From: CAXBBB01 sp963815505
GTDB taxonomy: Bacteria > Bacteroidota > Rhodothermia > Rhodothermales > BA12
Reading direction: 5' to 3'
Assembly: GCA_963815505.1 (NCBI GenBank)
Contig: CAWFGU010000027.1
Coordinates: forward strand, 109,671 to 173,670
Length of the DNA stretch: 64,000 nt
This document shows, piece by piece, positions 1 through 8,357 of this stretch (within the stretch, counting starts at the first letter, position 1; each line of letters begins with the position of its first letter). The translations under genes and the position numbers were made by a program. Under the pieces are notes generated by a model. That model was not told the DNA's origin. It worked only from the letters and a program-made list of their open reading frames with translations, and searched no databases.

Positions 1-5
1 GCGCA

Positions 6-308
6 TCAGGCTTCGATGAATCGGCCCAGCGACGTCACCGCTCCGACCGAGGCGTCGAAGTGGCGCTCACGCACGGGGGCATAATCGGGATGGGCGAAGA
101 ACGCGTCGTGGGCAGCCTGGTCGGGGAAACGAAGCGCAAAGGCCCGAGTGATCGCGGCGTCGCCTGGAGAGTACAGCACGTCGGAAACGCGCAGGTCCCA
201 TGCGAACGATCCTCTGTGCTGATCAAGCAGGGGAGCCATCGCCGATCGGTAGGCGGAATACTCGGCGTCGTCCAGAATCTGGAGGCCGACGATGCGGACG
301 TAAGACAT
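6..308 (-). CDS. DUF1330-like small protein
   Basis: A 100-residue protein with the dimeric alpha/beta-barrel look of the DUF1330 family: an initial beta strand (YVRIVGLQILD), a helix rich in Tyr/Arg, and a terminal strand-helix pattern (FPDQAAHDAFFAHPDY). Function of the family is not established, and no catalytic residues can be assigned. It is complete, with ATG at 308 and TGA at 6-8, and lies 14 bp downstream of the chorismate mutase on the same strand, so it may be the last gene of the tsaD-chorismate mutase transcript. Confidence 0.75.
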   Translation of the reverse strand: MSYVRIVGLQILDDAEYSAYRSAMAPLLDQHRGSFAWDLRVSDVLYSPGDAAITRAFALRFPDQAAHDAFFAHPDYAPVRERHFDASVGAVTSLGRFIEA

Positions 309-322
309 GCGGGGCGAAAAGT

Positions 323-715
323 CTAGGAGGAAGGGGAGCGGCCGTGGTCGTATTGGTGGCGTTCGCTGGTACGGGTTTCGTCGATTACGCGCTCAAAAAG
401 GCGCCGAACCGATTCATCTGACAAAGGGCCATGGTTGGCACCGAGTACGTTGTCGATCACGTCCTGCTCGCGCGTCGGCACGTAGACGGGCATGTCGAGC
501 CGCTTCTTGATCGCACCGATCTCGTGGGCGCACGACAGCCGCTCGTTGAGCAGTCGCACGACTTCGCGGTCGATCTGGTCGATACGGACGCGCCACGGCC
601 CCAGGTCCGACGGCTGCGGCTCGTCCGGGACAGCTTGCCGCGCGCGAGCGATATCGAACGGTGGTAACGGGTGTTCTCCGCTCGAGTGCGGCGCGGACAG
701 GTCAGGAGAGGCCAT
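323..715 (-). CDS. Chorismate mutase, AroQ class
   Basis: A 130-residue protein whose central 85 residues match the all-helical AroQ chorismate mutase fold (chorismate to prephenate, the branch to Phe and Tyr). Visible signs are the first helix with RIDQIDREVVRLLNERL, then the IGAIKKRLDMPVYVPTRE stretch carrying the conserved Lys and Arg that bind the substrate carboxylates, and a C-terminal helix (SVRRLFERVIDETR). There is a short Pro-rich N-terminal extension of about 40 residues, and no DAHP synthase or prephenate dehydratase domain is attached, so this is a stand-alone enzyme. The start overlaps the end of tsaD by 14 bp, suggesting translational coupling. Confidence 0.85.
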   Translation of the reverse strand: MASPDLSAPHSSGEHPLPPFDIARARQAVPDEPQPSDLGPWRVRIDQIDREVVRLLNERLSCAHEIGAIKKRLDMPVYVPTREQDVIDNVLGANHGPLSDESVRRLFERVIDETRTSERHQYDHGRSPSS

Positions 716-1718
716 CTAGCGAGAGAGAGGGGGCGGCGGCAAGCGTGAGCGGGCTATAGTGGCCTGCGCGCAGCCGGTGCAGTCCGGCCACGGCGATCAT
801 AGCCGCGTTGTCGGTGCAAAAGCGCGGCTCGGGCACGTGCAGCCGCAAACTACGGCGCTCGGCTAGCTCGGCGGCACGCGCGCGTAATCCACTGTTGGCC
901 GACACGCCACCGACGACGGCGATGTCGCGCACGCCGGTCGCTTCGATCGCCGCCTCGAACGGACGCATCAGCATGTCTATGACGGCCGCTTGAAACGACG
1001 CGCAGATGTCGGCCAGATGGTCGCGCAGGAAGGAATCGGTATCGGGTTGGTCGCGAAGCGTGTAGAGCACGGCGGTCTTGATGCCCGAGAACGAGTAGGC
1101 GCCGTCGTCCAGATACGTGCGCGGCAAACTCAGGAACGATGGATCGCCCTTGGCCGCGAGCCGGTCGACGGCGGGCCCGCCGGGGTAGCCCAGACCCAGC
1201 ATCTTGGCGACTTTGTCGAACGCCTCGCCCGCGGCATCGTCGCGCGTGCGTCCGAGTGTCGTGTGGCGGAAACCGTCTTCGACCAGCACGAGCTGCGTGT
1301 GCCCCCCCGATACGACCAGGCAGAGGAAGGGTAGCGCAGGCGCCTGCTCGCCCAGAAACGGGGAGTACAAGTGGCCTTCGAGATGGTTGACGCCGATCAA
1401 CCGCACGCCCAGCGCCAGCGCGTACGCTTTGGCGAAGCTCAGCCCGACGAGCAGCGCGCCCGCCAACCCAGGCCCGTACGTGACTGCGACGCCGTCCAGG
1501 TCGCGCTGGTTCACGCCCGACTCGGCCAGCGCCGCCTGCACCGTTGGCACGATCAGCCGCTGATGCGCGCGCGACGCCACTTCGGGGACGACACCGCCCC
1601 ATTTGGCATGCTCAGCCTGACTCGCCACGACCGAAGCCAGCACCTCGTCTCCTCTCATGACAGCCGCAGCAGTGTCGTCGCACGACGTTTCGATGGCCAA
1701 GAGCAGCGGTTCGGACAT
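702..1718 (-). CDS. tsaD: tRNA N6-adenosine threonylcarbamoyltransferase TsaD
   Basis: A 338-residue ASKHA-family protein of normal TsaD length. It transfers the threonylcarbamoyl group from TsaC-made threonylcarbamoyl-AMP onto A37 of ANN-decoding tRNAs, working with TsaB and TsaE. Visible signs: the N-terminal phosphate-binding start LAIETSCDDTAAAV, the metal-binding pair His112/His116 in NHLEGHLYSP, the SGGHTQL nucleotide loop, and the C-terminal VVGGVSANSGLR with a closing CTDNAAMIA that supplies the last metal ligand. All landmarks are intact. It is the first gene of a three-gene minus-strand set and is divergent from the secreted protein at 1884; the roughly 165-bp gap between them should hold both promoters. 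Confidence 0.97.
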   Translation of the reverse strand: MSEPLLLAIETSCDDTAAAVMRGDEVLASVVASQAEHAKWGGVVPEVASRAHQRLIVPTVQAALAESGVNQRDLDGVAVTYGPGLAGALLVGLSFAKAYALALGVRLIGVNHLEGHLYSPFLGEQAPALPFLCLVVSGGHTQLVLVEDGFRHTTLGRTRDDAAGEAFDKVAKMLGLGYPGGPAVDRLAAKGDPSFLSLPRTYLDDGAYSFSGIKTAVLYTLRDQPDTDSFLRDHLADICASFQAAVIDMLMRPFEAAIEATGVRDIAVVGGVSANSGLRARAAELAERRSLRLHVPEPRFCTDNAAMIAVAGLHRLRAGHYSPLTLAAAPSLSLDGLS

Positions 1719-1883
1719 ACTCGATCGGTTGGGGCGGGCGTTGGAGCGTAAGTTGCATCGTGACGATGCTTGCGGACGATGCTTGCGTCCGCACGATTCC
1801 GGTCGCTCGGGCAGAACAAGCCCGGACCTTTCGGGGTTCTCCGTCGCGCTCGGTCTTCCAGCTTCTCCAACTCACCGCCTTCC

Positions 1884-2456
1884 ATGCGCCGTTCGCTTGT
1901 CTTGTTCGTCTTCGCCGCTACCCTGGCTGTCGCGACGCCCTCGCAGGCGCAACTGCGGTCCGACGCGTCGGCCCTCACGCAGGGCGAAAGCGTCCGCCTA
2001 ATGGACAGCGGCTTCCAGCTGTCGTCGCTGTTCTCGCCCAACGTCTTTCGCATGTCGCACAGCTACGAGATGAGCGCGGGGTCGATCGGCGGCAATGGCT
2101 ACTCGCTCGGGATGTACACCAACTCGCTGCAGTGGCAGTTTTCGAACCAACTCGCCGCTAGGGTCGACGTGGCGATGGCGCACAGCCCGTTCGGTGGCGG
2201 CGATGTGCTGGGATTGAGTAACGATCCCAATCAGCCGTTCAAGCTGTTCGTGCGCAATGCCGAAGTCGCCTACCGCCCGACCGATTCGATCCAACTCAAC
2301 TTTTCCTACCGCCAAAGCCCGTTCGGTGGCTACGGCAGCCCTTACGGATCGGGATACGGCCTGAACGGGATAGGCGCGCGCGATTATGGGTTTGGCTCGC
2401 AGGCCTTCGGTTCGGACTCGGGCGACCGCCTGTTCTGGCGCGGATCGACCAACTGA
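1884..2456 (+). CDS. Secreted protein of unknown function, likely surface or outer-membrane associated
   Basis: A 190-residue protein starting at ATG 1884, chosen because it begins a clean signal peptide (MRRSLVLFVFAATLAVATPSQA, cleavage probably after SQA). The mature part has alternating hydrophobic strands, a region reading MSHSYEMSAGS, then YTNSLQWQF and VRNAEVAYRPT, and a Gly/Tyr/Ser-rich C-terminal stretch. This resembles short beta-barrel-like proteins predicted from Bacteroidota and neighbours that have no assigned function. The upstream reading frame is open, but the earlier start would bury the signal peptide. It precedes the LytR_C gene by only 10 bp and probably shares its transcript. 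Confidence 0.8.
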   Translation: MRRSLVLFVFAATLAVATPSQAQLRSDASALTQGESVRLMDSGFQLSSLFSPNVFRMSHSYEMSAGSIGGNGYSLGMYTNSLQWQFSNQLAARVDVAMAHSPFGGGDVLGLSNDPNQPFKLFVRNAEVAYRPTDSIQLNFSYRQSPFGGYGSPYGSGYGLNGIGARDYGFGSQAFGSDSGDRLFWRGSTN

Positions 2457-2466
2457 CCGCGCACGG

Positions 2467-2949
2467 ATGGCCGAAGAGGACGAGCGACGCGGGTCGGGCG
2501 GAGGCCCATTCGGGACACTGGGCGGCGTCGTCCTCGGTCTCGTTCTACTCGTACTCGGCTACGGCTTCGTGACGCGTTTGGGGCGCGGCGGGTCCGACGA
2601 CCTTCCTCCCGAGCCGACCGAGGAGGTCGCTGGTGACATCGTCCAAGTAGGCGTGCGAAACGGAACGGATGTTTCCGGTCTGGCGCGCAGGACGCGCGAC
2701 GTGCTGCGGAGCAAAGGCTTCGACGTTCTCGAGGCCGACAACTACGAACGCACCGATGTCGACTCGTCCTTCGTGATCGACCGTGTCGGCAATCCCGAAG
2801 CTGCTCGCCGAGTGGCCGACGCGCTGGGTGTCGCGCCTGTTCGTATTCGCGAAGACATCCGCCCCGATCTCTACCTCGACGCTACGGTCGTGCTTGGTGC
2901 CGATTACGCAACCCTTACCGGTCTGGCGAACGAGCCTGACGACCGCTAG
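2467..2949 (+). CDS. LytR_C domain membrane protein
   Basis: A 160-residue protein starting at ATG 2467. A Gly/Glu-rich cytoplasmic start is followed by one membrane helix (GGVVLGLVLLVLGYGFVT, about residues 15-35), a linker, and a C-terminal LytR_C-type domain of about 85 residues (IVQVGVRNGTDVSGLARR ... RVADALGV). That domain usually follows LytR-CpsA-Psr phosphotransferase modules, but here it stands alone on a membrane anchor, an arrangement common in Bacteroidota next to rsfS. The likely location is the periplasmic face of the inner membrane; a role in envelope assembly is inference. It lies 31 bp upstream of rsfS. Confidence 0.85.
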   Translation: MAEEDERRGSGGGPFGTLGGVVLGLVLLVLGYGFVTRLGRGGSDDLPPEPTEEVAGDIVQVGVRNGTDVSGLARRTRDVLRSKGFDVLEADNYERTDVDSSFVIDRVGNPEAARRVADALGVAPVRIREDIRPDLYLDATVVLGADYATLTGLANEPDDR

Positions 2950-2980
2950 TACCTCTACCTGCTCACCTGCTTTCCATTCT

Positions 2981-3469
2981 ATGGCTGACTCTCCCCTCGA
3001 CCCGTCGTCCACCACTGCTGACTCGTCCGCCCCTGCAATCTCGGATGTCGCTCCTACTCGCCGCGAGTCACAGACCCCGGTAACCGCGCTCGCGGCTGCA
3101 TCGGTAGACGCCTTGCTGGATCGCAAGGCGCAAGACATCCGCGTGATCGATCTGCGCGGTAAAGGCGGCGTCGCCGATTTGCTCGTCTTGGCGACTGGCG
3201 CGACGGACGTTCAGGTTCGGGCGCTCTCCGAGTCCGTGCGGCAGGAGGTCAAGGTGGCGCACGGAGAGAAGCCGTGGCGCAGCGAGGGAACGGAACTGAA
3301 CCAGTGGGTGGTCCTCGACTACGTCGATCTAGTCGTCCATCTCTTCCAGCCCGAGCGGCGCACGTTCTACGGACTCGAACGCCTATGGGGCGATGCGCCG
3401 TACGAAGACATCGACCCGGACGCTGATTCGTCGGATGGCATCGCGTTACTGCATCCGTCGTCCGAATGA
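2981..3469 (+). CDS. rsfS: Ribosome silencing factor RsfS
   Basis: A 162-residue protein. RsfS binds ribosomal protein L14 and blocks joining of the 50S and 30S subunits when nutrients are short. The family core occupies residues 40-140: LLDRKAQDIRVIDLRGKG, LVLATGATDVQVRALSESV, then GTELNQWVVLDYVDLVVHLF and the terminal RTFYGLERLWGDAP. ATG 2981 is preferred because everything upstream in this frame overlaps the LytR_C gene out of frame. It carries an N-terminal Ser/Thr/Pro-rich extension of about 35 residues and a short acidic tail. It overlaps the next gene by 4 bp (ATGA), a coupling signature. Confidence 0.95.
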   Translation: MADSPLDPSSTTADSSAPAISDVAPTRRESQTPVTALAAASVDALLDRKAQDIRVIDLRGKGGVADLLVLATGATDVQVRALSESVRQEVKVAHGEKPWRSEGTELNQWVVLDYVDLVVHLFQPERRTFYGLERLWGDAPYEDIDPDADSSDGIALLHPSSE

Positions 3470-3975
3470 CCAGGCACGCCGCTCTTTCGCTGCTACTGGC
3501 CGGCGTGTTCGTTCTGGGTGGATGCGCCGCGAGTCGCGAGGAAGGCCCGCCGACGGGCGAGCAGTTCGGTACCCGGCTGCCGGACGAGGCGATGGTCGAA
3601 ACGCTTCAGATCACGCAGCCGGGCGAGAAAGAATCGTTTTACACTACGCCTGCCGTGTTGGATGGCGTCACTCTGCGCATCGAGCCGTTCGAGCCGGGGA
3701 CGCCCGCCGCCGAAGGCACACGCGTCGAAGCGCTCGTCAAGGGCGCATTTCCCGACGCGTGCTCGGCGCTGCACACGGTAGAACAAGAACGCGCGATGCA
3801 CATTGTCGACGTGACGATCGAGATGCGCAGGCCCCAAGGGCAGTTGTGCGCGACCGTCGTCCGCCCGTTTCGCTATTACCTGATGCTCGACGGTACGTTC
3901 ACGCCGGGTGCTTACACGCTGCTCGTAAATGGGAAGGAGTATCCGTTCGTCGTGCGCGAGCCGTCAGTCGACTGA
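3466..3975 (+). CDS. Small lipoprotein of unknown function
   Basis: A 169-residue predicted lipoprotein. The N-terminus has a basic start, hydrophobic stretch and lipobox (LLLAGVFVLGGCAAS, lipidated Cys at about residue 20). The mature part has a Pro/Glu-rich linker and a compact beta-rich region; no family is recognised. It is translationally coupled to rsfS through ATGA. The remaining 150 bp to the next gene contain no obvious gene. Confidence 0.8.
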   Translation: MTRHAALSLLLAGVFVLGGCAASREEGPPTGEQFGTRLPDEAMVETLQITQPGEKESFYTTPAVLDGVTLRIEPFEPGTPAAEGTRVEALVKGAFPDACSALHTVEQERAMHIVDVTIEMRRPQGQLCATVVRPFRYYLMLDGTFTPGAYTLLVNGKEYPFVVREPSVD

Positions 3976-4128
3976 GCAGAGAGGAGCGAGGTCGGTTGAG
4001 ATGTCTAGGACACCGTCCATCTGAGGCAGGAGCACGGGTGCTGAACATGCTCCTCGAGATGAAGAACGTCTTGTTCAAACGGAGTTCGGATGGGATATTG
4101 AGCAGGTCTCATCTGCCTCACCCCCTCC

Positions 4129-4954
4129 ATGCTCCGCACCCTCACGCTAACCGCTTTCCTCGTAGTCGGCCTCGGGGCACTCGTCTTCGTACCGACCCGC
4201 CCGGCGCAGTCAAACAGCGGGGGCGGTAACGCGCGAAGCGCGGGTGTCCCAGGCGAGAGCACGTGCGCGTCGTCGGGGTGCCACGCGTCATTCGCGCTGA
4301 ACAGCGGAAGTGGCTCGGTCGTGATTACGTCTGCGGACAGCTATGTGGCAGAGACAGCGCTCAATCTGACGGTGCGCGTCGCCCAATCCGAGGCTGCAAC
4401 GTACGGGTTTCAGATCGCCGCGCGCGACGCCAATGGCGATCCTGTAGGCTCGTTCGAGTTGATCGACCAGGGGACGCGTTTTTCGGGCAGTACGTCCATT
4501 GGACAGCGCTACGTGGGGCACAATGCGCCGCGCGAGTCGGGCGAGTGGAGCGTTCGATGGCTACCTCAGACCGATCAGTCCGGGGATGTCACGTTCTACG
4601 CCACCGGCAACGCGGCCAACGGCAACGGTGGCTCATCGGGCGACCGCATCTATTCGACAAGCCGCGTAGTCACACAAGCGCAGGGAACGCCCGTCGAAGG
4701 CATCAATGAGGCGGCTGGGTTGCAGTTGACTGTCAGGGGCGAGCATCCGATCGAGACGGACGATTCGTGTTCAGGTCGAAGGCGCCATGCAGGGGACGCT
4801 GGCGCTCTACGATGCGCTGGGCCGAATGCGGACGACGATTCCGTTCACAAACGGAGCGGGAGTGCTGGACCGAGGCGCACTGGAGGCTGGTCTTTATCTG
4901 CTCGTCGCCGACACGCCTCGAGGCCGCGTGACTCGGAGCGTCGTTCTGCGCTGA
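4129..4954 (+). CDS. Exported protein with T9SS C-terminal sorting domain (frameshifted)
   Basis: The first frame from ATG 4129 encodes a signal peptide (LTAFLVVGLGALVFV), a C-x4-C-H motif (CASSGCH, residues about 46-52) of the kind seen in haem-binding or choice-of-anchor V proteins, and a roughly 150-residue Ig/Reelin-like beta domain. Around 4762-4766 the coding sense moves to the next frame, which then reads RVQVEGAM, TLALYDALGR, GLYLLVADT and RVTRSVVLR before TGA at 4952-4954. That second part is a typical Por/type IX secretion sorting domain. Removing one T from the TT at about 4764-4765 joins the two. The protein would be exported through the inner membrane by Sec and across the outer membrane by T9SS. 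Without the fix, the frame runs to 5046 as low-complexity shadow. Confidence 0.75.
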
Positions 4955-5071
4955 CGGGAGAGCAAGGCGTTCTGGAACTGTTGGAAAACACCTGCGGACA
5001 GCTGCTCTGCCGTGTTGATGCGGAAGTGGCGCGCGTCGTAGGTTGACCGCTCACCCTACTCGACTTACCGC

Positions 5072-6484
5072 ATGTCCATCAAATTCGGCACCGACGGCTG
5101 GCGCGCCGTCATCGGCGATGACTTCACCTACGTTAACCTCGAAATCGTAACGAGGGCGACCGCCAAATGGCTGTTCGACACGGCGGGGGATGCGCCCTCC
5201 GTCGTGTTGGGCCACGACACGCGCTTCCAGGGGCGCGCCTTCAGCGAGTTCACCGCACGCGTGTTCGCCTCGCTGGGCGTCCGCGTCATCCTCGCATCGC
5301 GCGTAGCTCCCACTCCGGCTATTTCGTGGGGCGCGTTGGGTTATGGCCTGGACGCGGGCATCGTCATCACGGCGAGTCACAATCCGCCCAGCTATTCGGG
5401 CTTCAAGATCAAAGCCTCATTCGGCGGTCCCGCCTCGCCCGAGCAGATCGCAGCCGTCGAGGAGCACTATGATTACGACGGTGCCGACAGCTACGAACTC
5501 AAATCGCTGGCCGATCTGATGGACGCCGGACTGATCGAAGAACGTGACGTGACGGGTGACTACCTCGACGTGCTCCGCGAGCGTCTGGATGTGGAGGCCA
5601 TTGCCGGAAGCGGTCTCAAAATCGCGCACGACGCGATGTACGGAGCTGGGCGAGGACTCGTCGCCGATCTCATCGGAGCCGAGAACGTCGTCTCGCTGCA
5701 CGACACGTTGAATCCCGGTATGATGGGGCAGGCGCCCGAACCGATCGAGCGCAATCTGGATGAGTTGAGCAAAACCATCGTCCGCGAAGGCTGCGCTGCT
5801 GGTCTCGCCAATGACGGTGACGCCGACCGCATCGGTATGTACGACGAGACCGGTGCTTTCGTCGATTCGCACCAGTTGTTGGCGCTGCTCGTCAAGTACC
5901 TCCACGAAGAGCGTGGCCTGTCCGGCTCAATCGTCAAAACCTTTTCGACGACGCAGATGCTCGACAAAATGGGCGAGACGTACGGGCTGCCCGTCGAGAC
6001 GACCATGATCGGCTTCAAGTACATCGGCAAGATGATCGTCGACGGTGACGTGATCGTGGGCGGTGAGGAGAGCGGCGGCATGGCCGTCAAGGGGCACATT
6101 CCCGAGCGCGATGGCATCTACATTGGCCTGCTCATCGTCGAGATGATGGTGCGCAGGGGCAAAAAGCTCTCGGAACTGGTGCAAGAGCTCTTCGACGAAT
6201 TCGGCGCTCACCGCAACATCCGTGTCGACGTGCACACGACGCATGAGCGCAAAGCAGCCGTACTGGAACGCCTCTCGAGTGAGGGGTTGTCCAGCGTCGA
6301 CGGTCACCCTGTCACCGACGTGCAAACCCTTGACGGCTTCAAGTACCTGATGAGCGATCGCTGGCTACTCGTCCGCCCATCTGGCACGGAACCCGTCCTG
6401 CGCGTCTATTCCGAAGCGCCGACCGAAGACGAAGCCAGAGCTACCGTCGCCGACGCGATGACGCAGTTGGGCTTGGAAGCGTAG
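5072..6484 (+). CDS. Phosphoglucomutase/phosphomannomutase family protein
   Basis: A 470-residue alpha-D-phosphohexomutase of full length. All four active-site signatures are present in order: the phosphoserine loop TASHNPP (Ser102), the metal loop NDGDADRIG (around residue 250), the sugar-binding GGEESGG (around 330) and the phosphate-binding RPSGTEP (around 432). The enzyme interconverts hexose-1- and hexose-6-phosphates for polysaccharide precursors or glycogen. The sugar loop GEESGG and the GTDGWR start favour a phosphoglucomutase or dual-specific enzyme over a phosphoglucosamine mutase, but substrate cannot be fixed by eye. It stands alone, with about 120 bp upstream and 309 bp downstream lacking recognisable genes. 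Confidence 0.93.
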   Translation: MSIKFGTDGWRAVIGDDFTYVNLEIVTRATAKWLFDTAGDAPSVVLGHDTRFQGRAFSEFTARVFASLGVRVILASRVAPTPAISWGALGYGLDAGIVITASHNPPSYSGFKIKASFGGPASPEQIAAVEEHYDYDGADSYELKSLADLMDAGLIEERDVTGDYLDVLRERLDVEAIAGSGLKIAHDAMYGAGRGLVADLIGAENVVSLHDTLNPGMMGQAPEPIERNLDELSKTIVREGCAAGLANDGDADRIGMYDETGAFVDSHQLLALLVKYLHEERGLSGSIVKTFSTTQMLDKMGETYGLPVETTMIGFKYIGKMIVDGDVIVGGEESGGMAVKGHIPERDGIYIGLLIVEMMVRRGKKLSELVQELFDEFGAHRNIRVDVHTTHERKAAVLERLSSEGLSSVDGHPVTDVQTLDGFKYLMSDRWLLVRPSGTEPVLRVYSEAPTEDEARATVADAMTQLGLEA

Positions 6485-6793
6485 CGGGAAGACGGCTCGC
6501 CATATGGCCGCGCAGTCCACCTACACTGGCGGGAAAGCTGGTGTGGGTGGACTCGGTGCGGGCAGAGTTGTCGGCCTGGTCATGCTGGGATTGAGCGATA
6601 CCGCGCGCTGCTCTATTTGCTGATCGTCGCCGACGGGTCTTGGGTAGCTGTCTGCTTCGCATTGCCAGCAGATGTTCTTCCGACGTGCAACTGCGTCGGG
6701 CCTGCTTCAGCTCGGCTGGCGAGGGTACGTTCGTTAGCGGTCTCGGCGCTTAAATGGACGTATCGCGGGCGGATGTTGCGGTGCAACTGAGCG
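6485..6793. other. Intergenic region without a recognisable gene
   Basis: About 309 bp between the phosphohexomutase (+) and the fRMsr gene (-), so it is a convergent terminator region. Short open frames exist on both strands, but none has a plausible start, a known motif or support from base composition. I see no strong stem followed by a T run. Confidence 0.5.
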
Positions 6794-7270
6794 TCAGCCA
6801 AAGCGTCGGCCAAGCATGGCGCAGAGGTCTTCGAGTGCCGCTTGGTCACGTGTGTCGAAGGCATCCGGCACGTCGGAGTCTACGTCGAGGACAGCGAGGA
6901 GCTCACCTGACGCCGTGACGACGGGAACGACGATCTCACTCCGCGTCGAGCTAGCGCAGGCGATGTGGCCGGGAAAGGCGTCTACGTCGGGGACGAGCTG
7001 CGTCGTCCGAGTTCGGGCCGCGGCTCCGCAGACGCCACGGGCGTATGGGATGCGCAGGCAGCCGTGGCCGCCTTGGTAGGGTCCGATCGTTAGCATAGCT
7101 GGAGCGGTGCGGCGGTAGAAACCGGTCCAGTCGTACTGGTCGAACGCGTGGTGCAACTCGCACGCAACCGTTGCCATCGCCGCGATCCAGTCGGTTTCGC
7201 CTTCAAGCAAGCTGTCGATGCGGGCGCGCACTTCGGCGTACGTTTCGGCCCGTGTGGTGAGGTCAGGCAT
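6794..7270 (-). CDS. msrC: Free methionine-(R)-sulfoxide reductase (GAF domain)
   Basis: A 158-residue single-GAF protein matching fRMsr (YebR/MsrC), which reduces free L-methionine-(R)-sulfoxide with thioredoxin. Diagnostic segments are WTGFY, LTIGPYQGGHGCLRIPY, GVCGAA, LVPDVDAFPGHIAC and SEIVVPV. All three functional cysteines of the family are present: Cys71, Cys81 and Cys105, the last being the catalytic position by family analogy. Length is normal. It is downstream of, and overlaps by 8 bp, the DUF427 gene, so the two are probably co-transcribed. Confidence 0.93.
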   Translation of the reverse strand: MPDLTTRAETYAEVRARIDSLLEGETDWIAAMATVACELHHAFDQYDWTGFYRRTAPAMLTIGPYQGGHGCLRIPYARGVCGAAARTRTTQLVPDVDAFPGHIACASSTRSEIVVPVVTASGELLAVLDVDSDVPDAFDTRDQAALEDLCAMLGRRFG

Positions 7271-7559
7271 CGGCGGTCTCTGTTACCTCGACGCCTTTCC
7301 AGAACGCGACGTGACCTTTGATTTCGCTCGCAGCCTGTTTCGGTTCGGCGTAGGTCCAGGCGGCATTGGCGTTGGTTTGCCCGCCGGTCGTGATGGAGTA
7401 ATACGACGCCTCGCCTTTCCACGGGCAGGTGGTGTGATGCGTCGTCGGTTCGAGCACGTCCCAGTTGAGGCTGTTGGTGGGAAAGTAGTGATTGCCTTCG
7501 ACGACGACGGTGGCGTCGCTCTCGGCGATTGTGGCGCCGTTCCAGGTGGCTTTCATCAT
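7263..7559 (-). CDS. DUF427 domain protein
   Basis: A 98-residue protein (97 if the second of two adjacent ATGs, at 7556, is used). It is a complete DUF427 domain: MKATWNGATIAESDATVVVEG at the start, YFPTNSLNWDVLEPTTHHTTCPWKG in the middle, ending with HVAFWKGVEV. The conserved Cys-Pro-Trp-Lys-Gly element is intact. The biochemical role of the family is not known to me. The longer upstream frame lacks domain signal and would add a low-quality extension, so the start at the domain edge is preferred. Confidence 0.85.
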   Translation of the reverse strand: MMKATWNGATIAESDATVVVEGNHYFPTNSLNWDVLEPTTHHTTCPWKGEASYYSITTGGQTNANAAWTYAEPKQAASEIKGHVAFWKGVEVTETADA

Positions 7560-7916
7560 GGCGATGGAGGAGGAGACAGGATGAGGTGAAAAACTGAGAT
7601 CGTGTAGTGTAGGCGGACTGCAGCGCCCAAAGAGCGTGGAGCCGAATGTGAACACGGTCAAACCGGAAAAGAGTTCGGACATCTGCACGCTGTGCTCGTC
7701 GGCATTACCAATCGCCGCGTCGGCAAACGTGTCGAGAGGAGTGGACGAGAGCACGCGTTTCTACGCGCGGGTACGAGACAATGCGGTTGTGGCCCAGGGA
7801 GTGAGGGGTACGCCTCGAAGAGGAGCCTCAACAGGTGGCAGGACGGAAGTCACTACCTGCACGGCGTACGATGTGATAAGGTGAGCCGGCTTAGCGAGGT
7901 GAGGTGCCCGGGCCGT
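7560..7916. other. Intergenic region between two minus-strand units
   Basis: About 357 bp upstream of the DUF427-fRMsr pair. It should hold their promoter and the end of the upstream oxidoreductase/membrane protein unit. I see no convincing TAnnTTTG element, terminator, repeat or small gene; open frames here (for example 7636-7884) have no recognisable motif. Confidence 0.4.
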
Positions 7917-8357
7917 TCATGCGTCGCCCAGTCCTCGGCCCAGCGTCCAGACGACGAGCGCGCCGCGTACGATCCAGGCCAGCGTCCGAAGCCAGTTGGT
8001 CGATACCAAACGAGCATGCGCCGCCGCGTTCCATCCGTTCGCGAGCGTGTCGTGCGCAGGGATCGATGCCAGGGCCGTCGTTGCCCAGATGATGCCTACC
8101 AGCGCCAGTCCCATCCACGCCGCCCAGCCCGGCCACGCGTCGGGACGGTGTACGACCAGCGCGATGGCCGTCGCGAGTTCGACGAGCATGAGCGGAACGA
8201 CGATCCACGAGATCCGGCGCGCGTGTTCGGACTCGTAGGCCGCGAATCCGTCGGTTCCGACACCTGCGAACAGGGGGTAGTGAACCAGCTGAACCATCAA
8301 GATGACGCCGACCATCGCGAGGGTAGACGCGGCGTGCGCGAGGACGAGTGCTTTCAC
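7917..8357 (-). CDS. Conserved four-helix membrane protein
   Basis: A 146-residue integral membrane protein of unknown function with four predicted helices: LVLAHAASTLAMVGVILMV, IVVPLMLVELATAIALVV, AAWMGLALVGIIWATTAL and TLAWIVRGALVVWTLG. Between the first two is a VHYPLFAGVG segment and between the last two a TNWLRT segment, both of which look conserved. I choose the GTG at 8357 because it overlaps the TGA of the upstream oxidoreductase (GTGA), a classical coupled start; the longer frame would extend well into that gene. The pairing suggests a role linked to the oxidoreductase. Confidence 0.75.
   Translation of the reverse strand: MKALVLAHAASTLAMVGVILMVQLVHYPLFAGVGTDGFAAYESEHARRISWIVVPLMLVELATAIALVVHRPDAWPGWAAWMGLALVGIIWATTALASIPAHDTLANGWNAAAHARLVSTNWLRTLAWIVRGALVVWTLGRGLGDA

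Noticed and set aside
1728..1756. Possible promoter GTTGG ... TAAGTTGC before the gene at 1884
   Set aside because: Only a partial match to TAnnTTTG and the leader would be long; too weak to list as a feature.
2783..2980. N-terminal extension of RsfS
   Set aside because: It overlaps the LytR_C gene out of frame and has no family similarity; ATG 2981 fits.
6485..6793. A second T9SS-like tail (a stretch reading LLYLLIVADG)
   Set aside because: Only a few residues resemble the sorting domain; there is no upstream coding sequence and no conserved end.
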